From the NCBI GenBank assembly GCA_963772845.1, contig CAVYYW010000017.1, positions 62,001-126,000 of the forward strand: 64,000 nucleotides of DNA. The letters are read 5' to 3'. Below are positions 9,099 through 17,751 of this stretch, in pieces. Position 1 is the stretch's first letter. Every line of letters starts with the position of its first letter. The notes below the pieces were generated by a model. That model worked only from the letters and a program-made list of their open reading frames with translations. It was not told the origin of the DNA and did no database searches. Position numbers and translations under genes: made by a program. The stretch is from CAVYYW01 sp963772845. Its GTDB lineage: Bacteria; Bacillota; Bacilli; Bacillales; Sporolactobacillaceae.

Positions 9099-9128
9099 AT
9101 TGTAACAGTTTTTCACTGCAAGACCCAA
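9099..9128 (-). promoter_or_regulatory. Candidate sigma-A promoter of the helicase gene
   Basis: On the minus strand TTGGGT at 9128-9123, an 18-base spacer and TACAAT at 9104-9099 lie 29 bases before the helicase ATG. A GGGTGATC ribosome binding site sits between the promoter and the start codon. Confidence 0.5.
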
Positions 9129-9248
9129 CTATTCTCCTGCACCCATCCAAAAATTTCCACTCTATAGGGGTAGGTAGCGCGTGTCTAGGAGCTTTGGTGC
9201 TACTCGAGCTAAACTTTAGAAAGTCCTCACCTTTCGCCGATATAGGAA

Positions 9249-9282
9249 AAGCCCAACCGCTTGACGGGTGGGCTTCTTTTTT
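9249..9282 (-). terminator. Intrinsic terminator of the chemoreceptor gene
   Basis: AAGCCCAACC pairs with GGGTGGGCTT around a short loop, with T/A runs on both flanks. It lies 26 bases beyond the chemoreceptor stop. The small frame at 9067-9291 overlaps this hairpin and has no ribosome binding site, so it is not called. Confidence 0.8.
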
Positions 9283-9307
9283 ATAATACAACTATATTCT
9301 GGTTTTT

Positions 9308-10642
9308 TTAAATCCTAAACGTATTTACCGCTTCATTTAGCTCTTCAGCCATTCGGCTCAGTTCATCTGAGGATGATGATACTTCCTCCATGGAAGCTAG
9401 CTGGCTGCTCGAAATGTTTGCCACTTCTTCTGTATGTCTCATCGACTGAGCGGCCTGATCAACCGTTCCTTTTACCGTGTGAACGACCTTGGTTGACTCA
9501 CTGGACAAGGCATCTGAGATTTCTGAGATTTCAACAATTTGATTGGATAAGTCATGTACAGATTCTGAAATTTCATTAAAAAATGTATTCGAATTATCGA
9601 CCAATTCCTTACTCGATTTTGCCTCATGATTCACTTTATCCATTGATTGCATCGCTTGGCCGGTTTCATTCTTTATCTGTGCAGTCAGCTGAATAATCTG
9701 ATCTGCTGACTTTTTAGATTCTTCCGCAAGCGTGCGAATCTCTGTCGCCACCACAGCGAATCCTTTGCCATATTCTCCTGCACGCGCAGATTCAATCGCT
9801 GCATTCAGAGCTAGCATGTTGGTTTGTTCGGCTAGATCATTCATTACTACAATGATGTCATTAATTCTTTCTGAACGCTGATTAAGCGCTTCAATAACGT
9901 GCGTTGATGCCTCAATTGTCGTCGCTGTCACGTCCATTTGAGAGCTTATCCTTTTATTTAACTGGGTGCCCTGATCGGCCTGCCCTGCTGTATCCTTGGA
10001 GATCTGCAAAAGTTTTTGAGCCCTGTCTGTAATCCCTTTTACACCATTATCTATTTTGTGCATCGCTTCCAGATTTTCATCAGCGGACCTGGATGAATCC
10101 TGAGAGGCTTTAAAAATGTCTTGAATAGACGATGAGATTTGATTTGTCGACGATGTCGCAACCTCTGATGTTGCGAAAAGCTCCTGAGAGGACGCTGCCA
10201 CTTGACCGGCTGTCGTATTAACGCTGTTCAAAAGCCGCTTAAGGTTTTCGATCATTTGGTTGAAGGAGTAGGTCAGTTCACCAATTTCATCTTTAGAGCG
10301 CTGCTCAAGTTTAACAGTTAGATCCCCTTCTGCTACTTTTTCAGCTGCCTCCACCACTGAACGAATCGGTTTGATTAACAAAAATTGTACACAGATCGTA
10401 ATAATGGCTGTGGACACAATCAAACTGACAAGAGTATTGATTAACACACCCATCAAGGCGCCAAGGTTCAAATGATTCAGCAAAGAACTGATATACGTTG
10501 ACAACGGCGTACTGATCAGCAAACTGATCACCACAATAAGTATAATTTTTGTTCTTATACTCATTTTCACGCCTACGCCTTTTGTAAGCTTCGAAAAATC
10601 CATCACCGATTTTGGCAAGACCTGTGTTTTTTTGACTTCCAT
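9308..10642 (-). CDS. Methyl-accepting chemotaxis protein without extracellular sensor domain
   Basis: 444-residue transducer. Two membrane helices (about residues 30-50 and 65-90) are separated by only a short loop, so there is no periplasmic-type ligand domain. A HAMP domain (PIRSVVEAAEKVAEGDLTV) follows, then a long coiled-coil signalling domain with the hairpin tip AEQTNMLALNAAIESARAGEYG that contacts CheA and CheW. It probably senses membrane state or an intracellular cue. The ATG at 10642 has AGAGGG upstream and is preferred to 10660. It stands alone; no che or fli genes are nearby. Confidence 0.93.
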   Translation of the reverse strand: MEVKKTQVLPKSVMDFSKLTKGVGVKMSIRTKIILIVVISLLISTPLSTYISSLLNHLNLGALMGVLINTLVSLIVSTAIITICVQFLLIKPIRSVVEAAEKVAEGDLTVKLEQRSKDEIGELTYSFNQMIENLKRLLNSVNTTAGQVAASSQELFATSEVATSSTNQISSSIQDIFKASQDSSRSADENLEAMHKIDNGVKGITDRAQKLLQISKDTAGQADQGTQLNKRISSQMDVTATTIEASTHVIEALNQRSERINDIIVVMNDLAEQTNMLALNAAIESARAGEYGKGFAVVATEIRTLAEESKKSADQIIQLTAQIKNETGQAMQSMDKVNHEAKSSKELVDNSNTFFNEISESVHDLSNQIVEISEISDALSSESTKVVHTVKGTVDQAAQSMRHTEEVANISSSQLASMEEVSSSSDELSRMAEELNEAVNTFRI

Positions 10643-10837
10643 TGCTTTCCCTCTTTTCAAATTGTTTTATGTTTTTATGTAAATTGAAACGGAAATAAGA
10701 CAAATTTCGCCCAATCAAATTCCTCTACTATACTATCGGCTATAATTCTAATAATTTTAAGAAATTTCAGGGTTCGTCTCCTAAGTTGCTTTCGAATCGA
10801 TAAAAAAGGGGGATTTTTGTTTTCTATGGACGATATA

Positions 10838-10935
10838 TGGAAGTGGCAGATAAATCTTAGAAGTGGACAATAAATCTCAAAAGTGGACAATAAATCACGG
10901 AAAGTGGCAAGCAAATCTCAAAGGTGGACAATAGC
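10838..10935. repeat. Short tandem repeat, about 20-bp unit
   Basis: Five imperfect copies of a unit reading AAGTGGACAATAAATCTC follow one another (variants GTGGCAGATAAATC, GTGGACAATAAATC, GTGGCAAGCAAATC). Related single motifs (TTGTCCAC near 35378 and ATTGTCCATT near 54798) occur elsewhere in the window. No coding potential. Confidence 0.7.
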
Positions 10936-11204
10936 TTTAAGATGGGAACGGTCCCACAGCCGTCCAAAGTAACAACAAGACCGATTCGGAAGCTAATTGA
11001 GCTTAGTTCTTATGTAAATCAGCTTTTTTTCATGAAAAATCCTAATAAATGATGATTTTTCATACCTTATTTAAATTTTTTATAGTGTAACTGAAACGGT
11101 GCGGCAAAGAAGATCGTCTGGCAACAACCACAACGACACCAGAGGACTTGTTTAGTGGCTCCATCAACGATCTAAGCGAGGGAGCTCTGAAGCTCGACAT
11201 GAGG

Positions 11205-11254
11205 CAAAAAAAGAGTGTCGACATGACGCTCTTGTGAGCACGTGGCGACACTCT
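11205..11254 (-). terminator. Strong intrinsic terminator (minus strand)
   Basis: AGAGTGTCG at 11212 and CGACACTCT at 11246 pair, with extra pairing inside, and the minus-strand copy is followed by seven T residues. It insulates the chemoreceptor gene from transcription coming from the CapA-like gene. Confidence 0.85.
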
Positions 11255-11319
11255 ACTTAAAATTGTTTTCATTGCCCTCTCGCTTTCAAAAAAAACAAGG
11301 GCTCTCTTCAATTAGAATT

Positions 11320-11349
11320 GAGGGTGTCCTTCAATTGAAGAACACCCTC
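11320..11349. terminator. Hairpin terminator of the CapA-like gene
   Basis: GAGGGTGT and ACACCCTC form the outer stem, and CTTCAATTGAAG is an inner palindrome. It begins five bases after the stop codon of the CapA-like gene on the minus strand. Confidence 0.75.
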
Positions 11350-11353
11350 AGCT

Positions 11354-12571
11354 TTAAGAAACATTTAGTTCTGGCATCCATTGTTTCATGTGCTCTTTCA
11401 TTTCTGTTTCAAGCTGTGGGGCTTGATCAAGTCCATGTCCCTTGGCGTTTTTTAACAGAAATAATTTATACCCATTTACATTGACCCAGGTTAGTGTAAA
11501 TTGGGGTTGTGTGATTGTAATGCTTGTTTTGCTGCCATTCGTATGCTTAACAATATTAAGCTTTAATATGCCTCCAATTTCCTGATGGATCTCCCCGTTT
11601 TGACCTGTGAAGAAATTGCCGAGTGAATAGGCAACAAAGGTTTTATGGCCATCCTGGCCTTGTACCCATTGAACCGGCTGGAGAACATGAGGATGGCTCC
11701 CAAGGATAATATCCACCCCAAGGTCAGCGAGCTGCTTCACAAGTTTTTTTTGTGACGCATTCGGCATCCGTTCATACTCAATACCAAAATGAAGAGAAAC
11801 GACAACAACATCAGAAAGTTTTTTTGCCCTAGCTATATCCTTTTTCATTTGGGGAAGATTTATCCTGTTAACTAAATAATCTTTACCAGCTGGCGTCGGT
11901 ATACCGTTTGTCCCATAGGTATACGCAAGAAACGAGAAGGTAATATGATTCTTCGAAACTGTTGTTATCTTCTGCTGCTCCTCCTGTGATAGCGCACTTC
12001 CGGTATGGACCATACCGATCTTATCCCAATAGTGAATGGCATTTGTAATAGCCTGGATGCCCCTGTCCAGCGTATGATTATTCGCCATTGTCACAACATT
12101 GATTCCCGTATCTTTCAGTGCATCACCTACTTCATAAGGACTATTGAAGCTGGGGTAGGTTGATAGACCAATATCTTCTCCTCCGATAATCGATTCGGAA
12201 TTAGCAACTGCAAGATCCGTATTCCTTATAAGCGGCCGAACAGATTTCAGATTAGGCTTAAAATCATAGCCATTCTTCGTTTTTGCCGGCTTATATACAC
12301 GATCATGAATGAGTATATCTCCAACGGCAGCAAGCGTGGCGTGATTAACTATTTCTTTTGGTTTTTTCTTTATTTTTTCAGTGCCCACCGGCTTTTGTGT
12401 TTCATTTTTAGTTACAGAAGCCATGGCAGTTTTTATTTTGCTAGATTTATTATTTTTGTCAGGAGATGTTGTGGAATGATGCTGGTTATTAATAGAAATA
12501 ATAATTAATAAGAGTGCGGCCATGAAAGCGATTCCCAAAAGGCTAAAGAAAATTATTTTCTTGTTTCTCAA
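11354..12571 (-). CDS. CapA-family (PgsA/YwtB-like) metallophosphatase-fold surface protein
   Basis: 405 residues. An uncleaved N-terminal membrane anchor (about residues 5-27) is followed by a Ser/Thr/Lys-rich linker and a calcineurin-like phosphatase-fold domain. The metal-site motifs are visible: AAVGDILIHD, MANNHTLDRG, VSLHFGIEYE and LGSHPHVLQP. CapA/PgsA proteins take part in poly-gamma-glutamate capsule synthesis or attachment outside the membrane. No capB or capC is present here, so this may be a free-standing paralogue acting on another surface polymer; it precedes the glycan locus. Confidence 0.88.
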   Translation of the reverse strand: MRNKKIIFFSLLGIAFMAALLLIIISINNQHHSTTSPDKNNKSSKIKTAMASVTKNETQKPVGTEKIKKKPKEIVNHATLAAVGDILIHDRVYKPAKTKNGYDFKPNLKSVRPLIRNTDLAVANSESIIGGEDIGLSTYPSFNSPYEVGDALKDTGINVVTMANNHTLDRGIQAITNAIHYWDKIGMVHTGSALSQEEQQKITTVSKNHITFSFLAYTYGTNGIPTPAGKDYLVNRINLPQMKKDIARAKKLSDVVVVSLHFGIEYERMPNASQKKLVKQLADLGVDIILGSHPHVLQPVQWVQGQDGHKTFVAYSLGNFFTGQNGEIHQEIGGILKLNIVKHTNGSKTSITITQPQFTLTWVNVNGYKLFLLKNAKGHGLDQAPQLETEMKEHMKQWMPELNVS

Positions 12572-12688
12572 ACAAACCCCTCATTTCATTCACGGTGAAA
12601 TACACCCCGAATTTTGTAAACTATCTATATTTTACATGAAAATGAAGAATACGGCTTGCTATACAGTAAAATAATTTTAAAATTCACT

Positions 12689-13561
12689 TTAATTCATTTT
12701 TTCTACGATCTCTCTTAGAAATTGAAGAACATCCTTTTTTAAGTCTTCACGCTCAACAGCAAATTCTACGATCGTTTTCACATAACCTAACTTTTCACCT
12801 ATATCGTAACTTTTCCCCTCAAAAATCCGCGCAAAGACTTCTTCATGCTGAAGCATCGTTTGAAGAGCATCTGTCAATTGAATTTCGTTACCGACTCCTG
12901 GTTCCTGGTTTTCCAGCAGATTAAATATTTGAGGTGTTAGAATGTACCTCCCGAAAATAGCTAGGTCAGATGGCGCATCTTCCTTTTTCGGCTTCTCTAC
13001 CATGTTGCTAATCTTATAAAGCGGTCCATTTCCCTTTATAATATCAACAATGCCATAACGGCTTACTTCGGACTCATTAACGTGTTTTACCCCAATGATC
13101 GATGAATGGCATTCTTTATATAATTCAATCATTTCCTTTAAAAAGGGTTTTTCTTCTTTAACAAGTGTGTCGCCTAATAATACAGCAAAGGGTTCATTCC
13201 CAATAAATTTTCTGGCACACCAAATCGCATGCCCTAAACCATTAGGCACTCCTTGTCTGATGTAATGAATGTTTGCTAGTTTAGATAGCTGCTGCATTTC
13301 CTTTAATATATCTTCTTTACCTTTATTTTTTAGCGTTTGCTCAAGCAAATAAGAGGTATCAAAATGATCTTCAATCGCTTTTTTACCTTTCCCAGTAACG
13401 ATAATAATGTCTTCAATCCCAGATTCCACAGCTTCTTCTATAATATATTGTATTGTTGGTTTATCAATAATAGGCAGCATTTCCTTAGGCATAGCCTTGG
13501 TTGATGGCAAGAGCCTTGTTCCAAGTCCTGCAGCAGGAATAATCGCTTTTTTTACTTCCAC
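12689..13561 (-). CDS. gtaB: UTP-glucose-1-phosphate uridylyltransferase
   Basis: 290-residue enzyme making UDP-glucose from UTP and glucose-1-phosphate. The N-terminus KAIIPAAGLGTRLLPSTKAMPKEMLP is the nucleotide-binding signature; VEKPKKEDAPSDLA and the QLTDALQ stretch are also diagnostic of GalU/GtaB. Full length for the family. UDP-glucose feeds the UDP-glucose dehydrogenase at 19 kb and the glycosyltransferases between them. I use the Bacillus name gtaB; galU is equivalent. Confidence 0.95.
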   Translation of the reverse strand: MEVKKAIIPAAGLGTRLLPSTKAMPKEMLPIIDKPTIQYIIEEAVESGIEDIIIVTGKGKKAIEDHFDTSYLLEQTLKNKGKEDILKEMQQLSKLANIHYIRQGVPNGLGHAIWCARKFIGNEPFAVLLGDTLVKEEKPFLKEMIELYKECHSSIIGVKHVNESEVSRYGIVDIIKGNGPLYKISNMVEKPKKEDAPSDLAIFGRYILTPQIFNLLENQEPGVGNEIQLTDALQTMLQHEEVFARIFEGKSYDIGEKLGYVKTIVEFAVEREDLKKDVLQFLREIVEKMN

Positions 13562-13711
13562 AAGATATCCTCCTAAGCCTAGATGATTAATATTTTACTA
13601 TGCTTATATAACTTATGGATTAACCTTATTATTGGAACGGCAAATACATCAGACAGCTATATTAAGAAATCTCTAAGAAACCATGTAAATAGGTGACCGA
13701 TCGTCTTCTCA

Positions 13712-14542
13712 CTACATAAGCTTCACGAGTTGTTTTTGAAGCAGGGACAACGTTAAATCTAAAACTATCTTTCCGCTTATTTCTGTGGCAAATGTTTCTT
13801 TAGACTGACGTTTGTTCGTGTTCCTTTTTCGTAAATTGTTTTTTGAATGAGACTCATCCTCGGCAAATAGTGATTTCTGTTTTTTTGTCCTGAAAGGCTT
13901 TTCAGAGGTTTTCGGATTAATCGTACGTATGGAAGTTTTCACCTTATCTAGTTCGGTAATCTCCGACTGAACCAATTCACAGTAAGGCTGGTCATTGTAA
14001 AAGGCGTTGCTTATATGTGTGAATTCATCAGAAATATTCATATCTAATTCATGTGACTTTAAAGGTTCAAGCCTTTGGTCAACCTGAAAATTAAGTGCTT
14101 TCTGTGTATTTAATACTGGTCCAACAGGTGAGGTAAGAAATCCCTGAAAGGCAGTAAAGCAGTCAAATGGCAATTCAACAGTCAATGATTTAAGACCAGC
14201 AGTTCTTACATCACCTCTGACATATAAATCGGACTCATATTGAATGGTCTTACGGATAAAACCAATAATAAAAAGCCTTCCTGTTGAGGAGTCTGTTGTG
14301 TGTGGACGATTCACTAAACGACATTGGGTTAGGTAAACGCGATCTGTGGATTGTTTTATTTCCAAAACCTTTTCCCCAGGTGGAAAGGTGATTATTGAAT
14401 CTAAAGGGATTTGCACAGAAAATTGCTGTAATAATACAGGAACCTTTACAATGCGTCCTTCAGAATTAATATAGACAGGTACCGCTTCAATTGCTTTACA
14501 TTGATTAACAGAGGTTGTTCCTGAAACATGATTAACCGACAT
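13712..14542 (-). CDS. Spore surface protein candidate, BC_2427/DUF7852-like (copy 1)
   Basis: 276 residues, soluble, without signal peptide. The first 130 residues show the pattern KVPVLLQQFSVQIPLDSIITF then PPGEKVLEIKQS then VYLTQCRLVN, shared with the gene at 14752 and recalling SPOCS-type beta domains of spore morphogenetic proteins. The C-terminal half is charged and divergent, ending in LDLTLSLLQKQLVKLM as in the paralogue. I recognise a group annotated in B. cereus relatives as BC_2427 family, but the biochemical role is unknown. Good ribosome binding site (GGGGGGAG) and a sigma-K-like promoter upstream. Assignment to the spore is inferred from the promoter and neighbours. Confidence 0.62.
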   Translation of the reverse strand: MSVNHVSGTTSVNQCKAIEAVPVYINSEGRIVKVPVLLQQFSVQIPLDSIITFPPGEKVLEIKQSTDRVYLTQCRLVNRPHTTDSSTGRLFIIGFIRKTIQYESDLYVRGDVRTAGLKSLTVELPFDCFTAFQGFLTSPVGPVLNTQKALNFQVDQRLEPLKSHELDMNISDEFTHISNAFYNDQPYCELVQSEITELDKVKTSIRTINPKTSEKPFRTKKQKSLFAEDESHSKNNLRKRNTNKRQSKETFATEISGKIVLDLTLSLLQKQLVKLM

Positions 14543-14581
14543 TAGGCTCCCCCCCTTCGCCTGAGCATATCCCTATTAATT

Positions 14582-14604
14582 TATGCGGGGCACCTAAAAT
14601 GGGT
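14582..14604 (-). promoter_or_regulatory. Candidate sigma-K (mother-cell) promoter
   Basis: On the minus strand AC at 14604-14603 and CATA at 14585-14582 followed by AAT-T are separated by 17 bases, matching the sparse sigma-K consensus (AC, 16-17, CATANNNT). It lies about 40 bases before the start of the coat-like gene at 14542. The consensus is short, so chance matches occur. Confidence 0.35.
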
Positions 14605-14648
14605 TGGGCATTATACCCGATTTTCGTTTATGAGAAGAAATGAATAAG

Positions 14649-14695
14649 AGACGGACTCTTACCAAGCCGCCTTTTAGCAGCTGGTGAGTCCGTCT
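14649..14695 (-). terminator. Intrinsic terminator after the second coat-like gene
   Basis: AGACGGACTC and GAGTCCGTCT (with ACC/GGT continuing inward) form a long stem. It lies 57 bases beyond the stop of the minus-strand gene at 14752. The U-tract is imperfect. Confidence 0.65.
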
Positions 14696-14751
14696 TCTTA
14701 TCTTTTAAGTCAGGAGGGAACGTGCCCTATCAGCCGTTCTGGTATGAAAAA

Positions 14752-15528
14752 TTATAATTCTTCAATATCTATGCAAGGTGTTGTGCTGCCAAGTTTTACT
14801 TGTTGTTTTTGAAGCAATTTAACAGTTAGATCCAAGACCATTTTCTCAGACAATCTTGTGAATGTTCCTTCACCAACAATTTTGCGATTACGCTTGGCAA
14901 ATTTTTTCCGATCGAGTGATTCGTCGATTTCAATGATGTCAGCCCGAATCAATTCACAGTAAGGAAGCTCATTGAAATACTCTGTGCTGATTTGATGATG
15001 CTGTGAAAGATCACTGCCCTCTAATTTATCTTTTCTAGTAAAAGATCTGTCATTTGGCAGCTTGTGAGAGACAAGATAATCAAATTCATCGCGTGTATTT
15101 GTTAATGGCCCAACCGGTGGTGTTAAGAAACTTGAAATCTCGGCGACACAGTCAAAAGGTACTTCAACAGTGAGAGAGTTGATCTGGGAAAGAATTTCTC
15201 CCCCTGCATCACTAGAAGGATTAGCAGCGTATTGAATGTTCTTGCGTACAAATCCAGAAAGGTATAGTTTAGCTGTCAGTGCTCCAGGACGGCTAATCAA
15301 CCTGCATTGAGTTATAAATGTTTTCTTCCCAACAGTCTTAACTTCCAATACATTTTGTCCAGCAGGGAAATCAATTTCTGCATGCATTGGAATTTGCACA
15401 GAAACCTCTTGTAATACAACCGGGATCTTAACAAACGTGTTAGGTCCTGGGGTGAGTGCCATCGGCGGCACATTCGTTGCATTACATGTGTTAGTTGAAG
15501 TTGATCTGCGGATTGGATTTACGGTCAT
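14752..15528 (-). CDS. Spore surface protein candidate, BC_2427/DUF7852-like (copy 2)
   Basis: 258 residues, paralogue of the gene at 13712. The core VKIPVVLQEVSVQIPMHAEI, FPAGQNVLEVKTVGKKTF and TQCRLISRPG is stronger to read here than in copy 1, and both end in a conserved amphipathic tail (VLDLTVKLLQKQQVKLG). The start at 15528 is preferred because GGAGGAAAAACA precedes it; the longer frame to 15558 would begin inside the leader. A short inverted repeat (GTGCAAAA/TTTTGCAC, about 15552-15574) lies in the 5' region. Function unknown; spore-surface location is inferred. Confidence 0.65.
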   Translation of the reverse strand: MTVNPIRRSTSTNTCNATNVPPMALTPGPNTFVKIPVVLQEVSVQIPMHAEIDFPAGQNVLEVKTVGKKTFITQCRLISRPGALTAKLYLSGFVRKNIQYAANPSSDAGGEILSQINSLTVEVPFDCVAEISSFLTPPVGPLTNTRDEFDYLVSHKLPNDRSFTRKDKLEGSDLSQHHQISTEYFNELPYCELIRADIIEIDESLDRKKFAKRNRKIVGEGTFTRLSEKMVLDLTVKLLQKQQVKLGSTTPCIDIEEL

Positions 15529-15667
15529 TGTTTTTCCTCCAATATTTTTATTGTGCAAAAAAGCGCATTTTGCACTTATTATAATAAATGCGAAAATACT
15601 AGAATTGTATCGGCGTTATATCCAAGTCTAATGACTGTTTTAAGTCCAATTTATAAATTCACGATTA

Positions 15668-15704
15668 AACGGCTTGATCCCGGTTTTAGCGGATTCAAGC
15701 CGTT
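15668..15704 (-). terminator. Terminator of the GT-D / exostosin unit
   Basis: AACGGCTTGA and TCAAGCCGTT plus TCC/GGA form a 13-bp stem. On the minus strand it is followed by TTTAATC. It lies 39 bases beyond the exostosin-like gene stop. Confidence 0.65.
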
Positions 15705-15742
15705 GGTCAATTTGTTGACTATTTAATAGAACGAATCAATGG

Positions 15743-16612
15743 TCATAACTCTAGTAATTCTAAAATGACGAATTCACACCATTTCTGATAGGATAATTTC
15801 TCTTTCCAAAGGGTCGCACCCTTTTTCCCCATTTTAATTAACTGACGGAAATCAGGGTTTTTAATAATGTCATAAAGTTCAGATGGTTGCTTAGCATAAT
15901 AGCTTACCTGATCCCAATTGATAAATTTCTTAAATGGCCTGGTGTCAAGATCGCCGAGAAGAACAGGGACAACCCCTAATTGAAGTGATTCAAGCAAGCG
16001 GAAGGAACTTCCTCCTACCCCTCGCGGGCAAAGCGACAGATAGGATTCAAGAATTGTTCTAACAAAAATGTCTTCCCCCTTATTCCCCCTCTGAATTAAT
16101 ATATCTTCCCTATGCTTGAATTGTCTGAACATTTCTTTTCTATAAGGATGTGTTCGGAGTCTGCCAATAAATGAAGCAAGATGTTTTTTTTCAGGGAGCT
16201 TTGAAGGAATCTCGTGAGGGCTTGAAATAAGAGGAGCGTCTATTCCCTTATCAGAAATTCGGGATGCTAAAAAAAGTGTCGTCTTCCCTAATGAAATAAA
16301 AGGAGCGTCTTTATGCTGACATATTGTAAAGGTTTTCTTATCATTAAGTATGATTTTTTCTACCTCTGTTTTTAGCTCTGCTAGACTTCCTTGACCTAGA
16401 CGCAAGTTGCGTTTATATCGAGTCCAAAAAACAGGAAGAAAATGCCAATCTGCTTCAGCAGGATTATCCGTTAGGATGTCTTGCCTTTTTTCTAAATAAT
16501 TTTTAAAATCCTGTTCAATTCCATAGTCCGCATTATGGTTCGGGTATTGGAATGGTTGAGAAGATGGCTGAAGTTTTTCAGGGACCGGAAGAATATAAAA
16601 TTTAAGCATCAC
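15743..16612 (-). CDS. Exostosin-family (GT47-like) glycosyltransferase
   Basis: 289 residues, no membrane segment. The hallmark GGSSFRLLESLQLGVVPVLLGD near residue 195 is the nucleotide-sugar-binding motif of the exostosin domain (PF03016), and SFIGRLRTHPYRKEMF about 40 residues earlier is also typical. Eukaryotic exostosins build heparan sulphate backbones; bacterial relatives are uncharacterised or plant-GT47-like. It lies immediately downstream of a GT-D glycosyltransferase in what looks like a two-gene unit, and a UDP-glucose dehydrogenase is 3 kb away. Donor and acceptor cannot be deduced. Confidence 0.82.
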   Translation of the reverse strand: MMLKFYILPVPEKLQPSSQPFQYPNHNADYGIEQDFKNYLEKRQDILTDNPAEADWHFLPVFWTRYKRNLRLGQGSLAELKTEVEKIILNDKKTFTICQHKDAPFISLGKTTLFLASRISDKGIDAPLISSPHEIPSKLPEKKHLASFIGRLRTHPYRKEMFRQFKHREDILIQRGNKGEDIFVRTILESYLSLCPRGVGGSSFRLLESLQLGVVPVLLGDLDTRPFKKFINWDQVSYYAKQPSELYDIIKNPDFRQLIKMGKKGATLWKEKLSYQKWCEFVILELLEL

Positions 16613-16647
16613 GATCTCCTTTCGTGAATTTTTTATAACATCAACTT

Positions 16648-17406
16648 TCAGGGAATTAAATCAATATTTGCTCTATCAGAACCACCATTTAATCCCGCTT
16701 TATTCTTCACCATAAACATTAAAGACTTTCCAAAATCAATCCCTACTTTGCCAGTCGTCTGTGAAAGACGTTGTGCAATCACAACAGAATTCACGCCACA
16801 TGAGATGAGCGCAACATCAAAGTAATTTTCATTTAACTGTATGATTTCCATTGTATGCTCCATCTGATCGTTGTGCTTAAACGGCAGGATCAGATTAATA
16901 TTCAAGTTGTATGGAGGAGCTTTTAAGATTTCAGCGCATTGGCCAGCCCATTGTCCAATTAGCATGATTTTCCGATTTTTTAACACTTTCCAGAAAACGG
17001 ATTTCTGGGTGAAGACTCTATTTACGAATGTATGGCAGGCGAGCTTGGGTTGAATTTGAAAATAAGCAAAGACTTTATCGGTTAATTCCCGCTTTAATCG
17101 ATCTTCTGTGAGAATCGGATCATTATTATAAAAAGGAATCCCAACAACATCTGCTCCTTTTATTGCCTTAACCATTTGGTCTCTGAATGCAAGGTTTGGG
17201 AGAGTAATCCCTTTCATTCCTCTATTTGCTCTTTTTACCCACTTCTCTGCTAAAACCTTATCAAGACTGAGGACAGAATCCTGAGCCAGAATCAAATTTT
17301 CACCATCCCCCACACGAACGAGTGAAAATGGCTTTTTCTCTTCAATGGCTGCCGTCAACCTTGCCAGCACCTGATCAACCGTTAACATATCTTTATCTTG
17401 TATCAT
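16648..17406 (-). CDS. GT-D fold glycosyltransferase
   Basis: 252 residues. FSLVRVGDGENLILAQD at the N-terminus is the R-x-GDGE signature of the GT-D/DUF1792-like glycosyltransferases, and the late segment LISCGVNSVVIAQRL fits the Rossmann part. The ATG at 17406 has AAAGGAGTCTCGAAA before it; the upstream in-frame ATG at 17427 lacks a site. It is 35 bases upstream of the exostosin-like gene and probably co-transcribed with it. Expected to act in the cytoplasm on a surface glycan or glycoprotein. Confidence 0.75.
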   Translation of the reverse strand: MIQDKDMLTVDQVLARLTAAIEEKKPFSLVRVGDGENLILAQDSVLSLDKVLAEKWVKRANRGMKGITLPNLAFRDQMVKAIKGADVVGIPFYNNDPILTEDRLKRELTDKVFAYFQIQPKLACHTFVNRVFTQKSVFWKVLKNRKIMLIGQWAGQCAEILKAPPYNLNINLILPFKHNDQMEHTMEIIQLNENYFDVALISCGVNSVVIAQRLSQTTGKVGIDFGKSLMFMVKNKAGLNGGSDRANIDLIP

Positions 17407-17751
17407 TTTCGAGACTCCTTTATTCATAAATTCACTACCCTGTTTTCGTAACCATTGTTGTTATGGCATTCACAACAATTCTTCAGAAAACAGACATTCA
17501 TACGATGCCTACTTTATGGTATATGCCTTGATCTAGGGCAATACACCCCAAATTTATAAAGGTCTTTACACATTTTTTTAAATCCCCAAAACTCCATGAA
17601 AATTGTCCAAGCGTTTATTAAACTGCAACGTAATTTAATAGAGAGAGACAGTACCTTAACTTAGCTCAAAATGAAATCGTATTATACGTGTTAATTTGTG
17701 GTTGTCTTATAGATTCAAATTCGGCCATTATTCATAAGGAGAGTAATAACA
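17407..17751. other. Divergent intergenic region
   Basis: Separates the GT-D gene (minus) from the YheC/D gene (plus). AT-rich, no terminator, no convincing sigma-A promoter. It must hold two divergent promoters; I could not place them with confidence. Confidence 0.5.

Larger units (their letters stand above)
10936..11353. other. Non-coding region with repeat remnants and three hairpins
   Basis: Between the chemoreceptor start and the CapA-like gene. It holds an inverted repeat ATGAAAAATC/GATTTTTCAT at about 11033-11062 and a fragment resembling the repeat family seen at 20 and 55 kb (TTTAGTGGCTCC, GATCTAAGCGAG at about 11150-11185), followed by two terminators listed separately. Frames here lack ribosome binding sites. 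Confidence 0.55.

Noticed and set aside
9067..9291. 74-codon minus-strand frame before the helicase
   Set aside because: It overlaps a terminator, the helicase promoter and the helicase start, and has no SD site or family resemblance.
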